A stretch of 64,000 nt of DNA from Bacillota bacterium (GCA_023407575.1 JAEYLX010000032.1:62001-126000), one strand, 5' to 3'; shown: positions 42,596 to 51,480, numbered from the stretch's first letter. A program made the numbers and translations. Notes: generated by a model not told the origin, from the letters alone.

Positions 42596-45319
42596 ATGAG
42601 TAATATGTTAAAGGAGTGGAAGATGGTGCCATCTTCCATATTAGCAAGTATAGGGGATGGAATTATTGTCTTGGATATGGCAGGTATTATTCAGTACATG
42701 AATTCAGCGGCAGAGAATATTTTACAGACCCAAGCAAACAACATAATTGGCAGGGTGTTTAATGAGCTATATCCTTCCTATGTCACTACAAGCAATCAGG
42801 TGAGTTCGAATCCATTTGAATATTTGCTGAACTTGGGACAGAACCCGCTTTCGACAGATCATTTGACAATTAAACTGGACCATTTACAAGATAAATATAT
42901 AGCGGTAACATGCTCCATGATAGACATTGGGGAGAACAATTCCACTGGAATCGTGGTTGTATTTCATGATGTAACATTACAGAAGCAACACGAACTTAGT
43001 CAGTCGAATGAAAATAATAATCTAAACAATATAATAGATTATGCACCCTATGGAATGGTAATTGTAGATGAAGAAGTTGCAATTATACGGGCAAATGAAA
43101 CGTTTGTTGACTTTATAAATTTGGATAAAGATGAATTCCTAGGCAAACGATTTGGAGATACCATTAACTGTGTTGGGTGTAAAGATAGTAAGGGAGGTTG
43201 CGGTACTGGTCATAACTGCAAATTCTGTGATGTAAGAAATGCTGTCAATAGAGCCTATCGTAAAAATGAACCTACTATTAATGTTGAGACGAAAGTATGT
43301 TACTTGGTAAAAGAACAGGAAGTGGAGGCTTGGTTTCGGTTAAGTGTAAATCCAATCATGCTCGATGGTGTAAAGCGTGTTGCTGTAACACTTGTGGATA
43401 TTAGTAAGAATAAACTTCAAGAGCTTAACGCAAAAGAAGCGATTGATTATCTTGCAAACATTCACAATCAACTACCCTTTAATATTTGGCTTGCGGATGA
43501 AAGTTTTAATTGGAAGTACTCAAATAAGGAATTGGATATCATTACGGAAGCTTTTTTTAATGTTAATTCCAACAATAGTTGGATAGAATTTGCCAGTCCT
43601 GGTGAGGTAGAGACATTTTGGAGTACAATTAACTCGTCCATCGAGGACAAAAGTTCCTTTAATTTAGAAGTTCGAGTTCGACAACAAGGTAACGGACATC
43701 AATGGGGACTTATTTCAGGAGTTCCTTACTTTAATGATGGTAAATTTGCAGGATTTATTGGGTCCAGTTATAACATTACAGAACGTAAGGATGCCGAGGA
43801 GGACTTAAAACGATATCAGACCTTACTTATATCAGCCAAAGAAGCTGCAGAAGCAGCAAATAAGGCGAAAAGTGAGTTTCTTGCGAATATGAGTCATGAA
43901 ATTCGTACTCCGATTAATGGAATTGTAGGAATGATTGATCTTACACTTTTAACGAATATTAATGAGGAACAGCGAGACAATTTAGTAACAGCAAAAGCTT
44001 GTGCAAATTCATTGACAACGATTGTGAATGACGTACTGGATTTTTCTAAAATCGAAGCAGGTAAAATGACGCTGGCCAAGCAAAACTTTAGTCTTAGAAA
44101 CTTAATAGATGAAGTAATTAGAACCCACTTACCAAGAGTTAGGGACAAAGGTTTGGAGTTGGAATATACACTTCCGTCATCCTTACCTGAATTTTTAGTA
44201 GGAGATTCCAACCGTTTAAAGCAAATCTTAAATAATCTCATTAGTAATGCTGTCAAATTTACGGAACAAGGTGATGTAACAGTTGCAGTTAAAAATCTAG
44301 GTATGACAAGTGAAGAAGCAACAATAAGATTTATGGTTACTGACACAGGAATTGGAATATCAAAAGAAAATATATCCAAGCTGTTTTATAGCTTTTCACA
44401 AATTGAAAACACCTATACAAAGAAATATGCCGGAACAGGCTTAGGGTTAGTAATTTCTAAGCAATTGGTGGAAATGATGGGTGGGAGAATTGATATGGAG
44501 AGTGAACTTGGCAAGGGCAGTAAGTTCTACTTTACCGTTAAATTTAAGATTGGAAAACCAGAACAACAAACTAAGACAATTACGCATAATTTTGAAAAAA
44601 CAGAAAGAGCCTTACAAATTCTATTGGCAGAAGATGATCCGGTAAATCAGAAGGTTATTCGAAAGATGCTACTTGAAAAGGGACATGAGGTTAGTACGGC
44701 GGACAATGGAAAAGAAGTCCTTTCCAGCTATGAGAAGAATAAGTATGATGCGATTTTAATGGATATTCAGATGCCTGTGATGAATGGAATTGAAGCAACC
44801 AAGAATATTCGTAAGATAGAATCAGGTAAGCAAAGAACACCGATTATAGCATTGACTGCCTATGCATTGCCAGGTGATAGGGAAAGATTCTTAAGTATGG
44901 GAATGGATGCTTATGTAACGAAGCCGATTCATATGGAAGAATTGTTCCAGGCAATAGACCGTTTAACTGCTTATAATGAAGATAGTATCCCGCAAAACAT
45001 TTTACTTGGAGAGAATGGTGAAATTATTTATTCCTTTGAAACGGAGAAACCTCTGGCTCACTATGATACCCCTGCTATTGATGAAATCATGGAAAAGATA
45101 AAACTGTTAACTGCAATGAAAGACGAAATCGATATTGAACGAGCAGAGCTCATTGCAAATCAAATTAAGAAGATGTCGATCAAATACGAAATGATCGATA
45201 TTAAGGATACAGCTTTTAAAATTGAGCTAGCTGCAAGACGTGACAATTGGCTAGAGGTGAGTCGCTGTATTGATCGTATTAACCAAGAAATAGAAATATA
45301 TAAGTTGTCAGAAAAATGA
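42596..45319 (+). CDS. Soluble hybrid sensor histidine kinase with PAS domains and receiver
   Basis: 907-residue hybrid kinase without transmembrane segments. Order: three PAS-like domains (about 10-130, 140-270, 290-400), HisKA with H434 (MSHEIRTPING), HATPase (NLISNAVKF, DTGIGIS, GTGLGLVIS), then a receiver with phospho-site D723 (LMDIQMPVMNG) and a C-terminal helical tail (about 800-907) that may be an HPt relic without a clear histidine. The second PAS carries a cluster of five cysteines, C192-X2-C195-X6-C202-X5-C208-X2-C211, which could bind a metal, Fe-S cluster or ligand. It follows cheB by 49 bp and probably signals to the receiver protein next door. Confidence 0.87.
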   Translation: MSNMLKEWKMVPSSILASIGDGIIVLDMAGIIQYMNSAAENILQTQANNIIGRVFNELYPSYVTTSNQVSSNPFEYLLNLGQNPLSTDHLTIKLDHLQDKYIAVTCSMIDIGENNSTGIVVVFHDVTLQKQHELSQSNENNNLNNIIDYAPYGMVIVDEEVAIIRANETFVDFINLDKDEFLGKRFGDTINCVGCKDSKGGCGTGHNCKFCDVRNAVNRAYRKNEPTINVETKVCYLVKEQEVEAWFRLSVNPIMLDGVKRVAVTLVDISKNKLQELNAKEAIDYLANIHNQLPFNIWLADESFNWKYSNKELDIITEAFFNVNSNNSWIEFASPGEVETFWSTINSSIEDKSSFNLEVRVRQQGNGHQWGLISGVPYFNDGKFAGFIGSSYNITERKDAEEDLKRYQTLLISAKEAAEAANKAKSEFLANMSHEIRTPINGIVGMIDLTLLTNINEEQRDNLVTAKACANSLTTIVNDVLDFSKIEAGKMTLAKQNFSLRNLIDEVIRTHLPRVRDKGLELEYTLPSSLPEFLVGDSNRLKQILNNLISNAVKFTEQGDVTVAVKNLGMTSEEATIRFMVTDTGIGISKENISKLFYSFSQIENTYTKKYAGTGLGLVISKQLVEMMGGRIDMESELGKGSKFYFTVKFKIGKPEQQTKTITHNFEKTERALQILLAEDDPVNQKVIRKMLLEKGHEVSTADNGKEVLSSYEKNKYDAILMDIQMPVMNGIEATKNIRKIESGKQRTPIIALTAYALPGDRERFLSMGMDAYVTKPIHMEELFQAIDRLTAYNEDSIPQNILLGENGEIIYSFETEKPLAHYDTPAIDEIMEKIKLLTAMKDEIDIERAELIANQIKKMSIKYEMIDIKDTAFKIELAARRDNWLEVSRCIDRINQEIEIYKLSEK

Positions 45320-45374
45320 GATGGAGAATAATACTAACAAAGGAAAAAACGTTAAAACGAGATAGGAGGACCAT

Positions 45375-45776
45375 ATGAGAATACTAATAGCGGAAGACGA
45401 CATGACAAGCAGAAAATTTTTATTTAAATTTCTCTCAACCTATGGAGAATGTGATATAGTAGTAGATGGATTGGAGGCCTTAGATGCGGTCCTGATCTCT
45501 ATGAAGGAGAATAAGCTTTATGATTTGATTTGCCTTGACATCATGATGCCAAAGGTGGATGGAGTCAAAGTGTTAAAGCATATTAAGGAGTTGGAGAAGC
45601 AGAAAGGAATCCTGGCAGAAAAACGCTCCAAGATTATTATGACCACAGCGCTGGCTGAAGCGCAATTTGTACAGAACGCGTTTGAAATAGGATGTGATGC
45701 ATATGCTGCGAAACCAATTGACACTGATAAGCTTGTTGAGGTATTAATTAAGTTGGGACTTATACAAAATCAATAA
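45375..45776 (+). CDS. Single-domain response regulator (CheY-like)
   Basis: 133-residue stand-alone receiver. Acidic pocket E7/D8/D9 (IAEDDM), phosphorylation site D55 (CLDIMMPKVDG), switch Thr in MTTALAE and Lys in AAKPID. It lacks any output domain. It is slightly longer than CheY in the alpha3-beta4 region (KELEKQKGILAEKRS). Its position next to the hybrid kinase and the che genes suggests a phosphorelay partner or a CheY; it follows by 55 bp after TAGGAGGACCAT. Confidence 0.88.
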   Translation: MRILIAEDDMTSRKFLFKFLSTYGECDIVVDGLEALDAVLISMKENKLYDLICLDIMMPKVDGVKVLKHIKELEKQKGILAEKRSKIIMTTALAEAQFVQNAFEIGCDAYAAKPIDTDKLVEVLIKLGLIQNQ

Positions 45777-45810
45777 TTGTATGCCGATAAAACGGCAAAT
45801 GGAGGTTAAG

Positions 45811-46122
45811 ATGGTTAAACATGTAGTTAGTTGGAATTATGCAGAAGGGTTTACAGCAGAAGAAAATCAAAGTCATGCATTACAAATAAAGCAGGAATTA
45901 GAACAACTTAAATCTTTAATTCCTGGTATTGTATCTTTGGAGGTGTTTCTTAATCCGTTGGAAGCTTCTTCGGACAAGGATATTCTTTTAGATAGCGTAT
46001 TTGAGAGCGAAGCTGCTTTGCAAGCATATGTTGTTCATACTGAACATGTTAGAGTTGGAACTAATTTTGTGAAACCCTTTACAAGAAATCGTAGCTGTAT
46101 CGATGTGGTTTATGGAGAATAA
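45811..46122 (+). CDS. Dabb (stress-responsive alpha/beta barrel) domain protein
   Basis: 103-residue protein of the dimeric alpha/beta barrel (Dabb) fold: start HVVSWNYAEG, the central amphipathic region QIKQELEQLKSLIPGIVSLEV, and a final HTEHVRVGTNFVKP typical of the family. Molecular function is unknown for most members. ATG 45811 follows GGAGGTTAAG, better than an upstream ATG at 45781. It ends the signalling run and has a hairpin downstream. Confidence 0.75.
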   Translation: MVKHVVSWNYAEGFTAEENQSHALQIKQELEQLKSLIPGIVSLEVFLNPLEASSDKDILLDSVFESEAALQAYVVHTEHVRVGTNFVKPFTRNRSCIDVVYGE

Positions 46123-46166
46123 ATGTATCAGTTATTTGTAATTTGAAGCCAAGAATGTTTATAAAA

Positions 46167-46213
46167 AGAGCGAATTTGACTTTTTCTGTGGATAAGTTGG
46201 TTCGCTCTACTTT
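46167..46213 (+). terminator. Terminator of the signalling run
   Basis: AGAGCGAA (46167-46174) pairs with TTCGCTCT (46201-46208), then TTTTT follows. The loop is 26 nt. Confidence 0.55.
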
Positions 46214-46330
46214 TTGTAGTAAAAATCTATGGACAGAACCCTTAAAATGAATTAAAATATATTGCATTGAATTGATAAGTTAAGAAGAATTTTGTTAACT
46301 TAGATAAGTATAAAGGAGATGGAAACGAAC

Positions 46331-48133
46331 ATGGCAGAATCAATGAAAGGTTATAAAAGAAGCCACCGTTGTACCGAGATTTCCAATAAAAATGTTGGAG
46401 AAACCGTTACAGTTATGGGATGGGTTCAAAAGAGCAGAAATAAGGGCGGCATTATCTTTGTGGATCTTAGAGATCGTTCCGGTCTTTTGCAAATCATTTT
46501 TGAGGAGAGCGATTGCGGTAATGTTAATTTTGCAAAAGCAGAAAAGCTTAGAAGTGAATTTGTTATTGCAGTGGTAGGAAAAGTTGAGGCGCGTTCCGGT
46601 GCTGTAAATGAAAACCTTGCAACAGGTGATGTTGAAATTCGTGCAACTGATCTTCGTATTTTATCCGAAGCAGATACACCTCCTTTCCAAATAGAAGAGA
46701 ATTCAAAAACAAAGGAAGACTTAAGATTAAAGTACAGATATCTTGATCTTAGAAGACCTGATTTACAAAGGAATATGATCTTACGCAGTAAGGTAGCAAC
46801 TGTAACAAGACAGTTCCTTGCTGACGAAGGATTTTTAGAAATTGAAACACCTGTATTAACAAAGAGCACACCGGAAGGTGCCAGGGATTATCTGGTACCA
46901 AGCCGTGTACATCCGGGTAATTTCTTTGCTTTGCCACAATCACCACAGATCTTTAAACAGTTGTTAATGTGTGCTGGCTATGATCGTTATTTCCAAATCG
47001 TAAAGTGTTTCCGTGATGAGGACCTCAGAGCAGACAGACAGCCGGAATTCACACAGATCGATATGGAATTATCCTTTGTTGATGTAGAGGATGTACTTGA
47101 GGTTAATGAGCGTCTTCTTCATAAGATGTTTAAAGAGAGTATCGGAATTGATATTCCTTTGCCAATTCAAAGAATGACCTATGCAGAGGCAATGGATCGT
47201 TATGGTTCTGATAAGCCGGATGTACGTTTTGGATTCGAATTAAAGAATGTATCAGAGGTTGTTAAGGATTGTGGCTTCAGCGTATTCACAGGTGCTCTTG
47301 CAAAAGGTGGATCAGTTCGTGGTATTAATGCAGAAGGACAAGCTGAAATGCCAAGAAAGAAAATAGATGCATTGGTAGATTTCGTTAAGGACTATGGCGC
47401 AAAAGGCCTTGCATACCTTGCAATTGATGCAGAAGGTTCTTACAAATCATCCTTCGCAAAGTTCCTTACCGAAGAAGAATTAACTGCACTTGTTACAGCA
47501 ATGGGAGGTAAGCCGGGAGATTTATTACTATTTGCTGCTGACGAAGATGATACGGTATTTGCATCCCTAGGCGCTTTAAGAGTTGAGTTAGCTAAAAATC
47601 TTGGACTTCTTCGTAAAGATGATTATAAATTCCTTTGGGTTACAGAGTTTCCTTTATTAGAGTACTCAAAAGAAGAAGGAAGATTCACAGCAAAACATCA
47701 TCCTTTCACCATGCCAATGGATGAAGACTTAGAACTGCTTAATACGGATCCTGCAAAAGTTAGAGCTAAGGCGTATGATATTACCTTAAATGGTACAGAA
47801 ATCGGTGGCGGTTCGGTAAGAATTTTCCAGAGTGATGTACAGGAAAAAATGTTTGAGGTACTGGGCTTTACAAAGGAAGCAGCCTATGATAGATTTGGAT
47901 TCCTTTTAAATGCTTTCAAGTACGGTGTTCCTCCACATGCTGGACTTGCATATGGACTCGATCGTTTAGTTATGTTAATGGCAAAAGAGGATAGTATCCG
48001 TGACGTAATTGCTTTCCCTAAGGTGAAGGATGCTTCCTGTTTAATGACCGAGGCACCTAATCTTGTTGAGGCAAAACAGTTAAAGGAACTGGGCATTGAT
48101 CTTTCAGGAGAAGAGAATCCGATATGGAATTAA
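46331..48133 (+). CDS. aspS: Aspartyl-tRNA synthetase
   Basis: 600-residue bacterial-type class II synthetase. OB-fold anticodon domain first, then motif 1, motif 2 in FRDEDLRADRQPEFTQID, the GAD insert (about 290-400) and motif 3 in GLAYGLDRLVML. ATG 46331 is preferred because AAGGAG touches the ATG at 46319. It overlaps the start of the DUF1294 gene by 10 bp. No T-box leader was recognised. Whether it is discriminating or non-discriminating was not judged. Confidence 0.94.
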   Translation: MAESMKGYKRSHRCTEISNKNVGETVTVMGWVQKSRNKGGIIFVDLRDRSGLLQIIFEESDCGNVNFAKAEKLRSEFVIAVVGKVEARSGAVNENLATGDVEIRATDLRILSEADTPPFQIEENSKTKEDLRLKYRYLDLRRPDLQRNMILRSKVATVTRQFLADEGFLEIETPVLTKSTPEGARDYLVPSRVHPGNFFALPQSPQIFKQLLMCAGYDRYFQIVKCFRDEDLRADRQPEFTQIDMELSFVDVEDVLEVNERLLHKMFKESIGIDIPLPIQRMTYAEAMDRYGSDKPDVRFGFELKNVSEVVKDCGFSVFTGALAKGGSVRGINAEGQAEMPRKKIDALVDFVKDYGAKGLAYLAIDAEGSYKSSFAKFLTEEELTALVTAMGGKPGDLLLFAADEDDTVFASLGALRVELAKNLGLLRKDDYKFLWVTEFPLLEYSKEEGRFTAKHHPFTMPMDEDLELLNTDPAKVRAKAYDITLNGTEIGGGSVRIFQSDVQEKMFEVLGFTKEAAYDRFGFLLNAFKYGVPPHAGLAYGLDRLVMLMAKEDSIRDVIAFPKVKDASCLMTEAPNLVEAKQLKELGIDLSGEENPIWN

Positions 48134-48399
48134 CTTTTGAAATTGCTTTAATACTCTATATCCTGGTTATGAGTGTGGTTGGATTTACCATGATGGGAAT
48201 AGATAAGAGCAGAGCAATCAAGAGGCAATGGCGCATTTCAGAGCAAACCTTAATAATAACTTCCTTCCTTGGTGGAGGAATAGGGTCCTTTCTAGGAATG
48301 TTAGTGTTTCATCATAAGACGAAGCACACAAAATTTATTATATTGCTTCCAATTTCAGCAATTCTTGTTATTGGTCTCATTTATATAATTTTGTTATAA
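48124..48399 (+). CDS. DUF1294 small membrane protein
   Basis: 91-residue membrane protein of the DUF1294 family. Three hydrophobic helices are seen (about 5-25, 45-62 and 70-90), with the family blocks MGIDKSRAIKRQWRISE and LGGGIGSFLGM, and FHHKTKHTKF before the last helix. The function is unknown. It overlaps the aspS stop region, so translation is probably coupled, an odd pairing without known meaning. It has no separate promoter in view. Confidence 0.8.
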   Translation: MELTFEIALILYILVMSVVGFTMMGIDKSRAIKRQWRISEQTLIITSFLGGGIGSFLGMLVFHHKTKHTKFIILLPISAILVIGLIYIILL

Positions 48400-48446
48400 A
48401 AAAGGTCTAGTTTACCATTATTCCTTATTATGTCGACAAATAATGT

Positions 48447-48475
48447 TTGACATGATTAGGAAAGAGTGTTATCAT
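48447..48475 (+). promoter_or_regulatory. Cold-shock gene promoter
   Basis: TTGACA (48447-48452), 17 bp, TATCAT (48470-48475), about 50 bp before the start codon. The leader contains the hairpin GTTGTTGGGAATCAGCAAC. Confidence 0.65.
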
Positions 48476-48528
48476 AAAGTTGTTGTTGGGAATCAGCAAC
48501 GAGATTATATATTTTGGAGGAATTTTTC

Positions 48529-48729
48529 ATGAACAAAGGTACAGTTAAGTGGTTCAACAACCAAAAAGGATTTGGATTTATCTCTGACGAGCAGGGTAAT
48601 GATGTATTCGTACACTACAGCGGTCTTAACATGGATGGCTTTAAGTCTTTAGAAGAAGGCCAAGAAGTTGAGTTCGAAGTAGTTCAGGGAGCTAAGGGTC
48701 CTCAGGCAACTAACGTAACAAGAGTATAA
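48529..48729 (+). CDS. csp: Cold-shock protein, CspA family
   Basis: 66-residue single OB-fold RNA chaperone. RNP1 is KGFGFIS and RNP2 is VFVHYSGL; WFN in the first strand is the conserved aromatic patch. ATG 48529 follows TTTTGGAGGAATTTTTC. It is monocistronic between its own promoter and a strong terminator. Confidence 0.93.
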   Translation: MNKGTVKWFNNQKGFGFISDEQGNDVFVHYSGLNMDGFKSLEEGQEVEFEVVQGAKGPQATNVTRV

Positions 48730-48827
48730 TCAATGTTGGGTTTACAGTGTACCTTTTTCTAAACTATAAATTTTTTATACGAATAATTTATAAAGAAATA
48801 GTGTTATATTGTTTGAGACGATTGATT

Positions 48828-48866
48828 AAAGGCTATCCATTGGTTTTCCAATGGATAGCCTTTTTT
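48828..48866 (+). terminator. Cold-shock gene terminator
   Basis: 16-bp perfect stem AAAGGCTATCCATTGG / CCAATGGATAGCCTTT with a TTTT loop and more T. Confidence 0.92.
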
Positions 48867-48876
48867 GCAGGTAATA

Positions 48877-48937
48877 AAAAATGTCCCATAACTTTAATTA
48901 GGAGTTTTAATTCTAGATAAAGTTATGGGACATTTTT
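48877..48937 (-). terminator. Terminator of the ECF-S/DUF4430 operon
   Basis: A 20-bp perfect stem (AAAAATGTCCCATAACTTTA and its complement at 48918-48937) with a 21-nt loop. On the minus strand it begins at the stop codon of the S-component gene and ends in TTTTT. Confidence 0.8.
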
Positions 48938-49484
48938 ATTGGTTATAAAGTTTATTTACAATGTAATAAACAGGTTTGAAGAGAAGTAAAGCTAAAAAAA
49001 AGTTGAAAATACCATGAACAATGTCAAAGTAAATTCCATTTATCCAACTGACGATACCTGCATTTATTCCACTAATAGCTATAATAGTGAAGGAATAAAA
49101 GACTCCAAAGCTAAGTCCGAAAAAACCTGAGATTATCGCCCAATAAAATGGGTTTCTGATTTTTCTAAAAATTCTTGCAATAAAAAACAATATTGTCCAT
49201 ACATAGAAGTAAAAAAACCACCAGGTACCCATACCAAATATAAATCCTTCTACAATTACAAAAGTATAAATGATATATAGAGTTCGATATCCAAATATCA
49301 AAGTATAAATAATAATTAATAAAGATACAGGTTCAATGCCTGGTAGAAAATTTCTAATCTCTTTTGATATGATTAGGATAGTACTCATCATAGCAAGAAC
49401 AGTAATATCACGGATTGGAATGCGAGACTTAGAAGGCCGGAGAATTGGGCTTTCTTTAATATCCTGTGGTAAGAGTGATTTCAT
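48936..49484 (-). CDS. ECF transporter S component-like membrane protein, B12-riboswitch controlled
   Basis: 182-residue protein with about five to six hydrophobic helices, in the style of ECF-type vitamin transporter S components (IPIRDITVLAMMSTILIIS, then EPVSLLIIIYTLIFGY). S components bind substrate and use a shared EcfAAT module, which is not in this window. ATG 49484 (MKSLLPQD) is preferred, with GGAG 6 bp upstream; 49496 is a further ATG. It overlaps the DUF4430 gene by 29 bp, so the two are cotranscribed behind a cobalamin riboswitch. The expected cargo is a corrinoid or its lower-ligand precursor (CblT/CbrT-type); specificity is inferred. Confidence 0.7.
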   Translation of the reverse strand: MKSLLPQDIKESPILRPSKSRIPIRDITVLAMMSTILIISKEIRNFLPGIEPVSLLIIIYTLIFGYRTLYIIYTFVIVEGFIFGMGTWWFFYFYVWTILFFIARIFRKIRNPFYWAIISGFFGLSFGVFYSFTIIAISGINAGIVSWINGIYFDIVHGIFNFFLALLLFKPVYYIVNKLYNQ

Positions 49485-49860
49485 AATGATCTCCATCAGC
49501 TATCATTGTATCATCAACACCAGTAGAGAGCATCTCACCAGATTTTGTGAAGTTCCACCATTCCTGCTTAGAATCATCGACAACACGACCATTCACTTCT
49601 GTAACGAACAATCCATACTCTGATTCAGAACCTTTCACAAGATCTTTTTCCTCAAGTGCTTGGCGAAGTGATTCAGCATCTGTGTTTATAATAAATTCTT
49701 CTGTGCTTTCATCTGGAATAACTACTTCAACAACAATATCCTTAGCACCCTTTTGTGCCTCAGGTTTAAATTGGGTGTAAATTATAAACATAGCAGCAAT
49801 TACTAAAACAAAAGCTGCACAGGAAAGTACTACCTTCCATAAGTTTTTATTATTTTTCAT
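49456..49860 (-). CDS. DUF4430 (transcobalamin-C-like) extracellular protein
   Basis: 134-residue protein with an N-terminal membrane anchor (about 8-28) and an outward domain matching DUF4430, the fold resembling the C-terminal part of transcobalamin/intrinsic factor: EEFIINTDAESLRQALEEK, YGLFVTEVNG, then QEWWNFTKSGEMLSTGVD and DGDHYEITL. It is controlled by a cobalamin riboswitch and overlaps a gene for an ECF S-type membrane protein, so a surface corrinoid-binding role is the best inference. No lipobox is seen; the anchor is probably uncleaved. Confidence 0.75.
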   Translation of the reverse strand: MKNNKNLWKVVLSCAAFVLVIAAMFIIYTQFKPEAQKGAKDIVVEVVIPDESTEEFIINTDAESLRQALEEKDLVKGSESEYGLFVTEVNGRVVDDSKQEWWNFTKSGEMLSTGVDDTMIADGDHYEITLTTGY

Positions 49861-49916
49861 ATCTATTAACTCCTTTCGTTTTGCGATTTTACACGTAAAA
49901 TATGTATTTGGTGCAT

Positions 49917-49946
49917 AAAAAAATCCCTTAACCTAGATTTAAGGAT
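49917..49946 (-). terminator. Riboswitch-controlled intrinsic terminator
   Basis: On the minus strand ATCCTTAA pairs with TTAAGGGAT, then a run of seven T. It lies between the aptamer and the DUF4430 gene, so it would stop transcription when B12 is bound. Confidence 0.7.
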
Positions 49947-50040
49947 AAAGGACAACTTGGAGAAACACATTACGCGTAAATAATAGGCGTAGTAGCTCCT
50001 TATTGTACCTTTGTCCAACCCTCGTGGAACCTTTGGTACC

Positions 50041-50225
50041 GGAATAAGCAGGTCTTCTGACTCTTGAATCATTATTTGCTTTCTATCTTCCCAGTGTTGG
50101 ACTTGATATGTTTTTATAAACCAGTGATAGAACAAGATAAACTTGTGAAAGCAAACTCCTCAATTACAGCGGCGAGACCGTACAGGCATGGAACCTGTTT
50201 CCCTATTATGTCAAATGTTTTAACA
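50041..50225 (-). promoter_or_regulatory. Cobalamin (B12) riboswitch aptamer
   Basis: Read on the minus strand, the conserved blocks appear in order: GGGAAACAGG, GCCGCTGTAA, ACACTGGGAAGA and the B12 box AGTCAGAAGACCTGCTT (50046-50062). The consensus box is AGYCAGGAGACCTGCC. The order and spacing are those of adenosylcobalamin riboswitches. A terminator lies between it and the gene. The exact 5' edge is approximate. Confidence 0.88.
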
Positions 50226-50291
50226 TCATACTTAAACACAGATATTAAATATTTAACCACTTAATCCGTTTGTAGTTTTTCATGCGGTCTT

Positions 50292-50320
50292 AGTATAGCA
50301 TTGAAGCTTTACGGTGTCAA
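50292..50320 (-). promoter_or_regulatory. Promoter of the B12-riboswitch transcript
   Basis: On the minus strand TTGACA (50315-50320), 17 bp, TATACT (50292-50297). The leader from here to the first gene is about 420 nt. Confidence 0.7.
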
Positions 50321-50344
50321 CAAAGGGTGCTCAGAAATTCTTAT

Positions 50345-50372
50345 TTGCTATTTTATAGTAATATGCTATAAT
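50345..50372 (+). promoter_or_regulatory. galM promoter
   Basis: TTGCTA (50345-50350), 16 bp, TATAAT (50367-50372) with TG extension (TGCTATAAT). Confidence 0.6.
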
Positions 50373-50415
50373 TGTAAGCTAAGATGTCTATATTTAATGA
50401 GGAGTAGAAAGAAAA

Positions 50416-51480
50416 ATGAAGATTACGCAAAAATCATTTGGTAAAACTGCGCAGGGGATTGAAACAACATTATTTACATTAACGAATGCAAATGGGATGA
50501 CAGTATCCTTTACTGATTTTGGAGCAAATATTGTCAGTATAATCGTTCCAGATTCACAGGGAAAGGTTGCAGATATAAATCTAGGGTATAATGGTATTGT
50601 AGGTTATGATGGTGAGAATGCACCTGGTTTTGGTTCTCTTATTGGAAGAAACGCAAATCGTATTGCTGATGCTAAATTTGAGTTAAACGGGAAAGTTTAT
50701 GAGCTCGAAAAGAATGATGGTACGAATAATCTACATGCGGGTAGTACGAGCTACAATAAGTATATGTATGAAACAGAAGTATATGAAGATGAGGATGTTA
50801 TTAGTGTTGAGTTTTCAAGATTAAGTCCACATATGGAACAAGGATTTCCGGGTAATCTTGATATTACAGTAACCTATAGCTTAACAGAGAACAATGAATT
50901 AGTCTTAGAGTATCATGCTGTATCGGATCGCGATACAATTGTTAACTTAACAAATCACTCTTATTTTAATCTTGCGGGTCACAATTCAGGTGATGTTTTG
51001 AATCATAAGCTTTGGTTAAAGGCGTCTCAGTTTACGCCTACAGACGATAGATTGATTCCCACAGGACAACTGCTGGAAGTTAAGGGAACACCAATGGACT
51101 TTACTACTTTTAAGACAATCGGACAAGATATCAATGCGGATTATGAGCCTCTAAAAATAGCAGGTGGATATGACCATAATTATGTACTAGATATTAGCGG
51201 GACTGAAGTTGAGAGAGTTGCAGAGTTAATTGAAGAAACAAGTGGCAGAAAAATGGAAGTCTTTACAGATCTTCCAGGTATGCAATTATATACTGGTAAC
51301 TTCTTAAATCCAGGTCCAAATTGTAAAGATGATGCAGAGTATCATAAGAGAAGCGGTATTTGTTTTGAAACACAATACTTCCCTAATTCCTGTAATACAC
51401 CTGCATTTCCATCCTGCATGTTAAAAGCGGGTAAAGAATTAGATACTGTTACCATTTATAAGTTTTCAACTATATCATAA
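50416..51480 (+). CDS. galM: Aldose 1-epimerase (galactose mutarotase)
   Basis: 354-residue mutarotase that interconverts alpha and beta sugars. The family blocks are FGANIVSIIVPD near the N-terminus, GSLIGRNANRIADA, NHSYFNLAGH (catalytic His region) and CFETQYFPNS near the C-terminus (catalytic Glu). No signal peptide, so intracellular. It stands alone behind an extended -10 promoter with no gal or xyl genes beside it, so its pathway is general sugar catabolism. It starts behind TGAGGAGTAGAAAG. Confidence 0.9.
   Translation: MKITQKSFGKTAQGIETTLFTLTNANGMTVSFTDFGANIVSIIVPDSQGKVADINLGYNGIVGYDGENAPGFGSLIGRNANRIADAKFELNGKVYELEKNDGTNNLHAGSTSYNKYMYETEVYEDEDVISVEFSRLSPHMEQGFPGNLDITVTYSLTENNELVLEYHAVSDRDTIVNLTNHSYFNLAGHNSGDVLNHKLWLKASQFTPTDDRLIPTGQLLEVKGTPMDFTTFKTIGQDINADYEPLKIAGGYDHNYVLDISGTEVERVAELIEETSGRKMEVFTDLPGMQLYTGNFLNPGPNCKDDAEYHKRSGICFETQYFPNSCNTPAFPSCMLKAGKELDTVTIYKFSTIS

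Noticed and set aside
43894..44379. 161-codon minus-strand ORF opposite the hybrid kinase
   Set aside because: It lies opposite the HisKA/HATPase motifs and has no initiation signal.
49866..50135. 89-codon minus-strand ORF
   Set aside because: It runs through the cobalamin riboswitch, including the B12 box and the terminator; its codons reflect RNA structure, and it has no ribosome-binding site.
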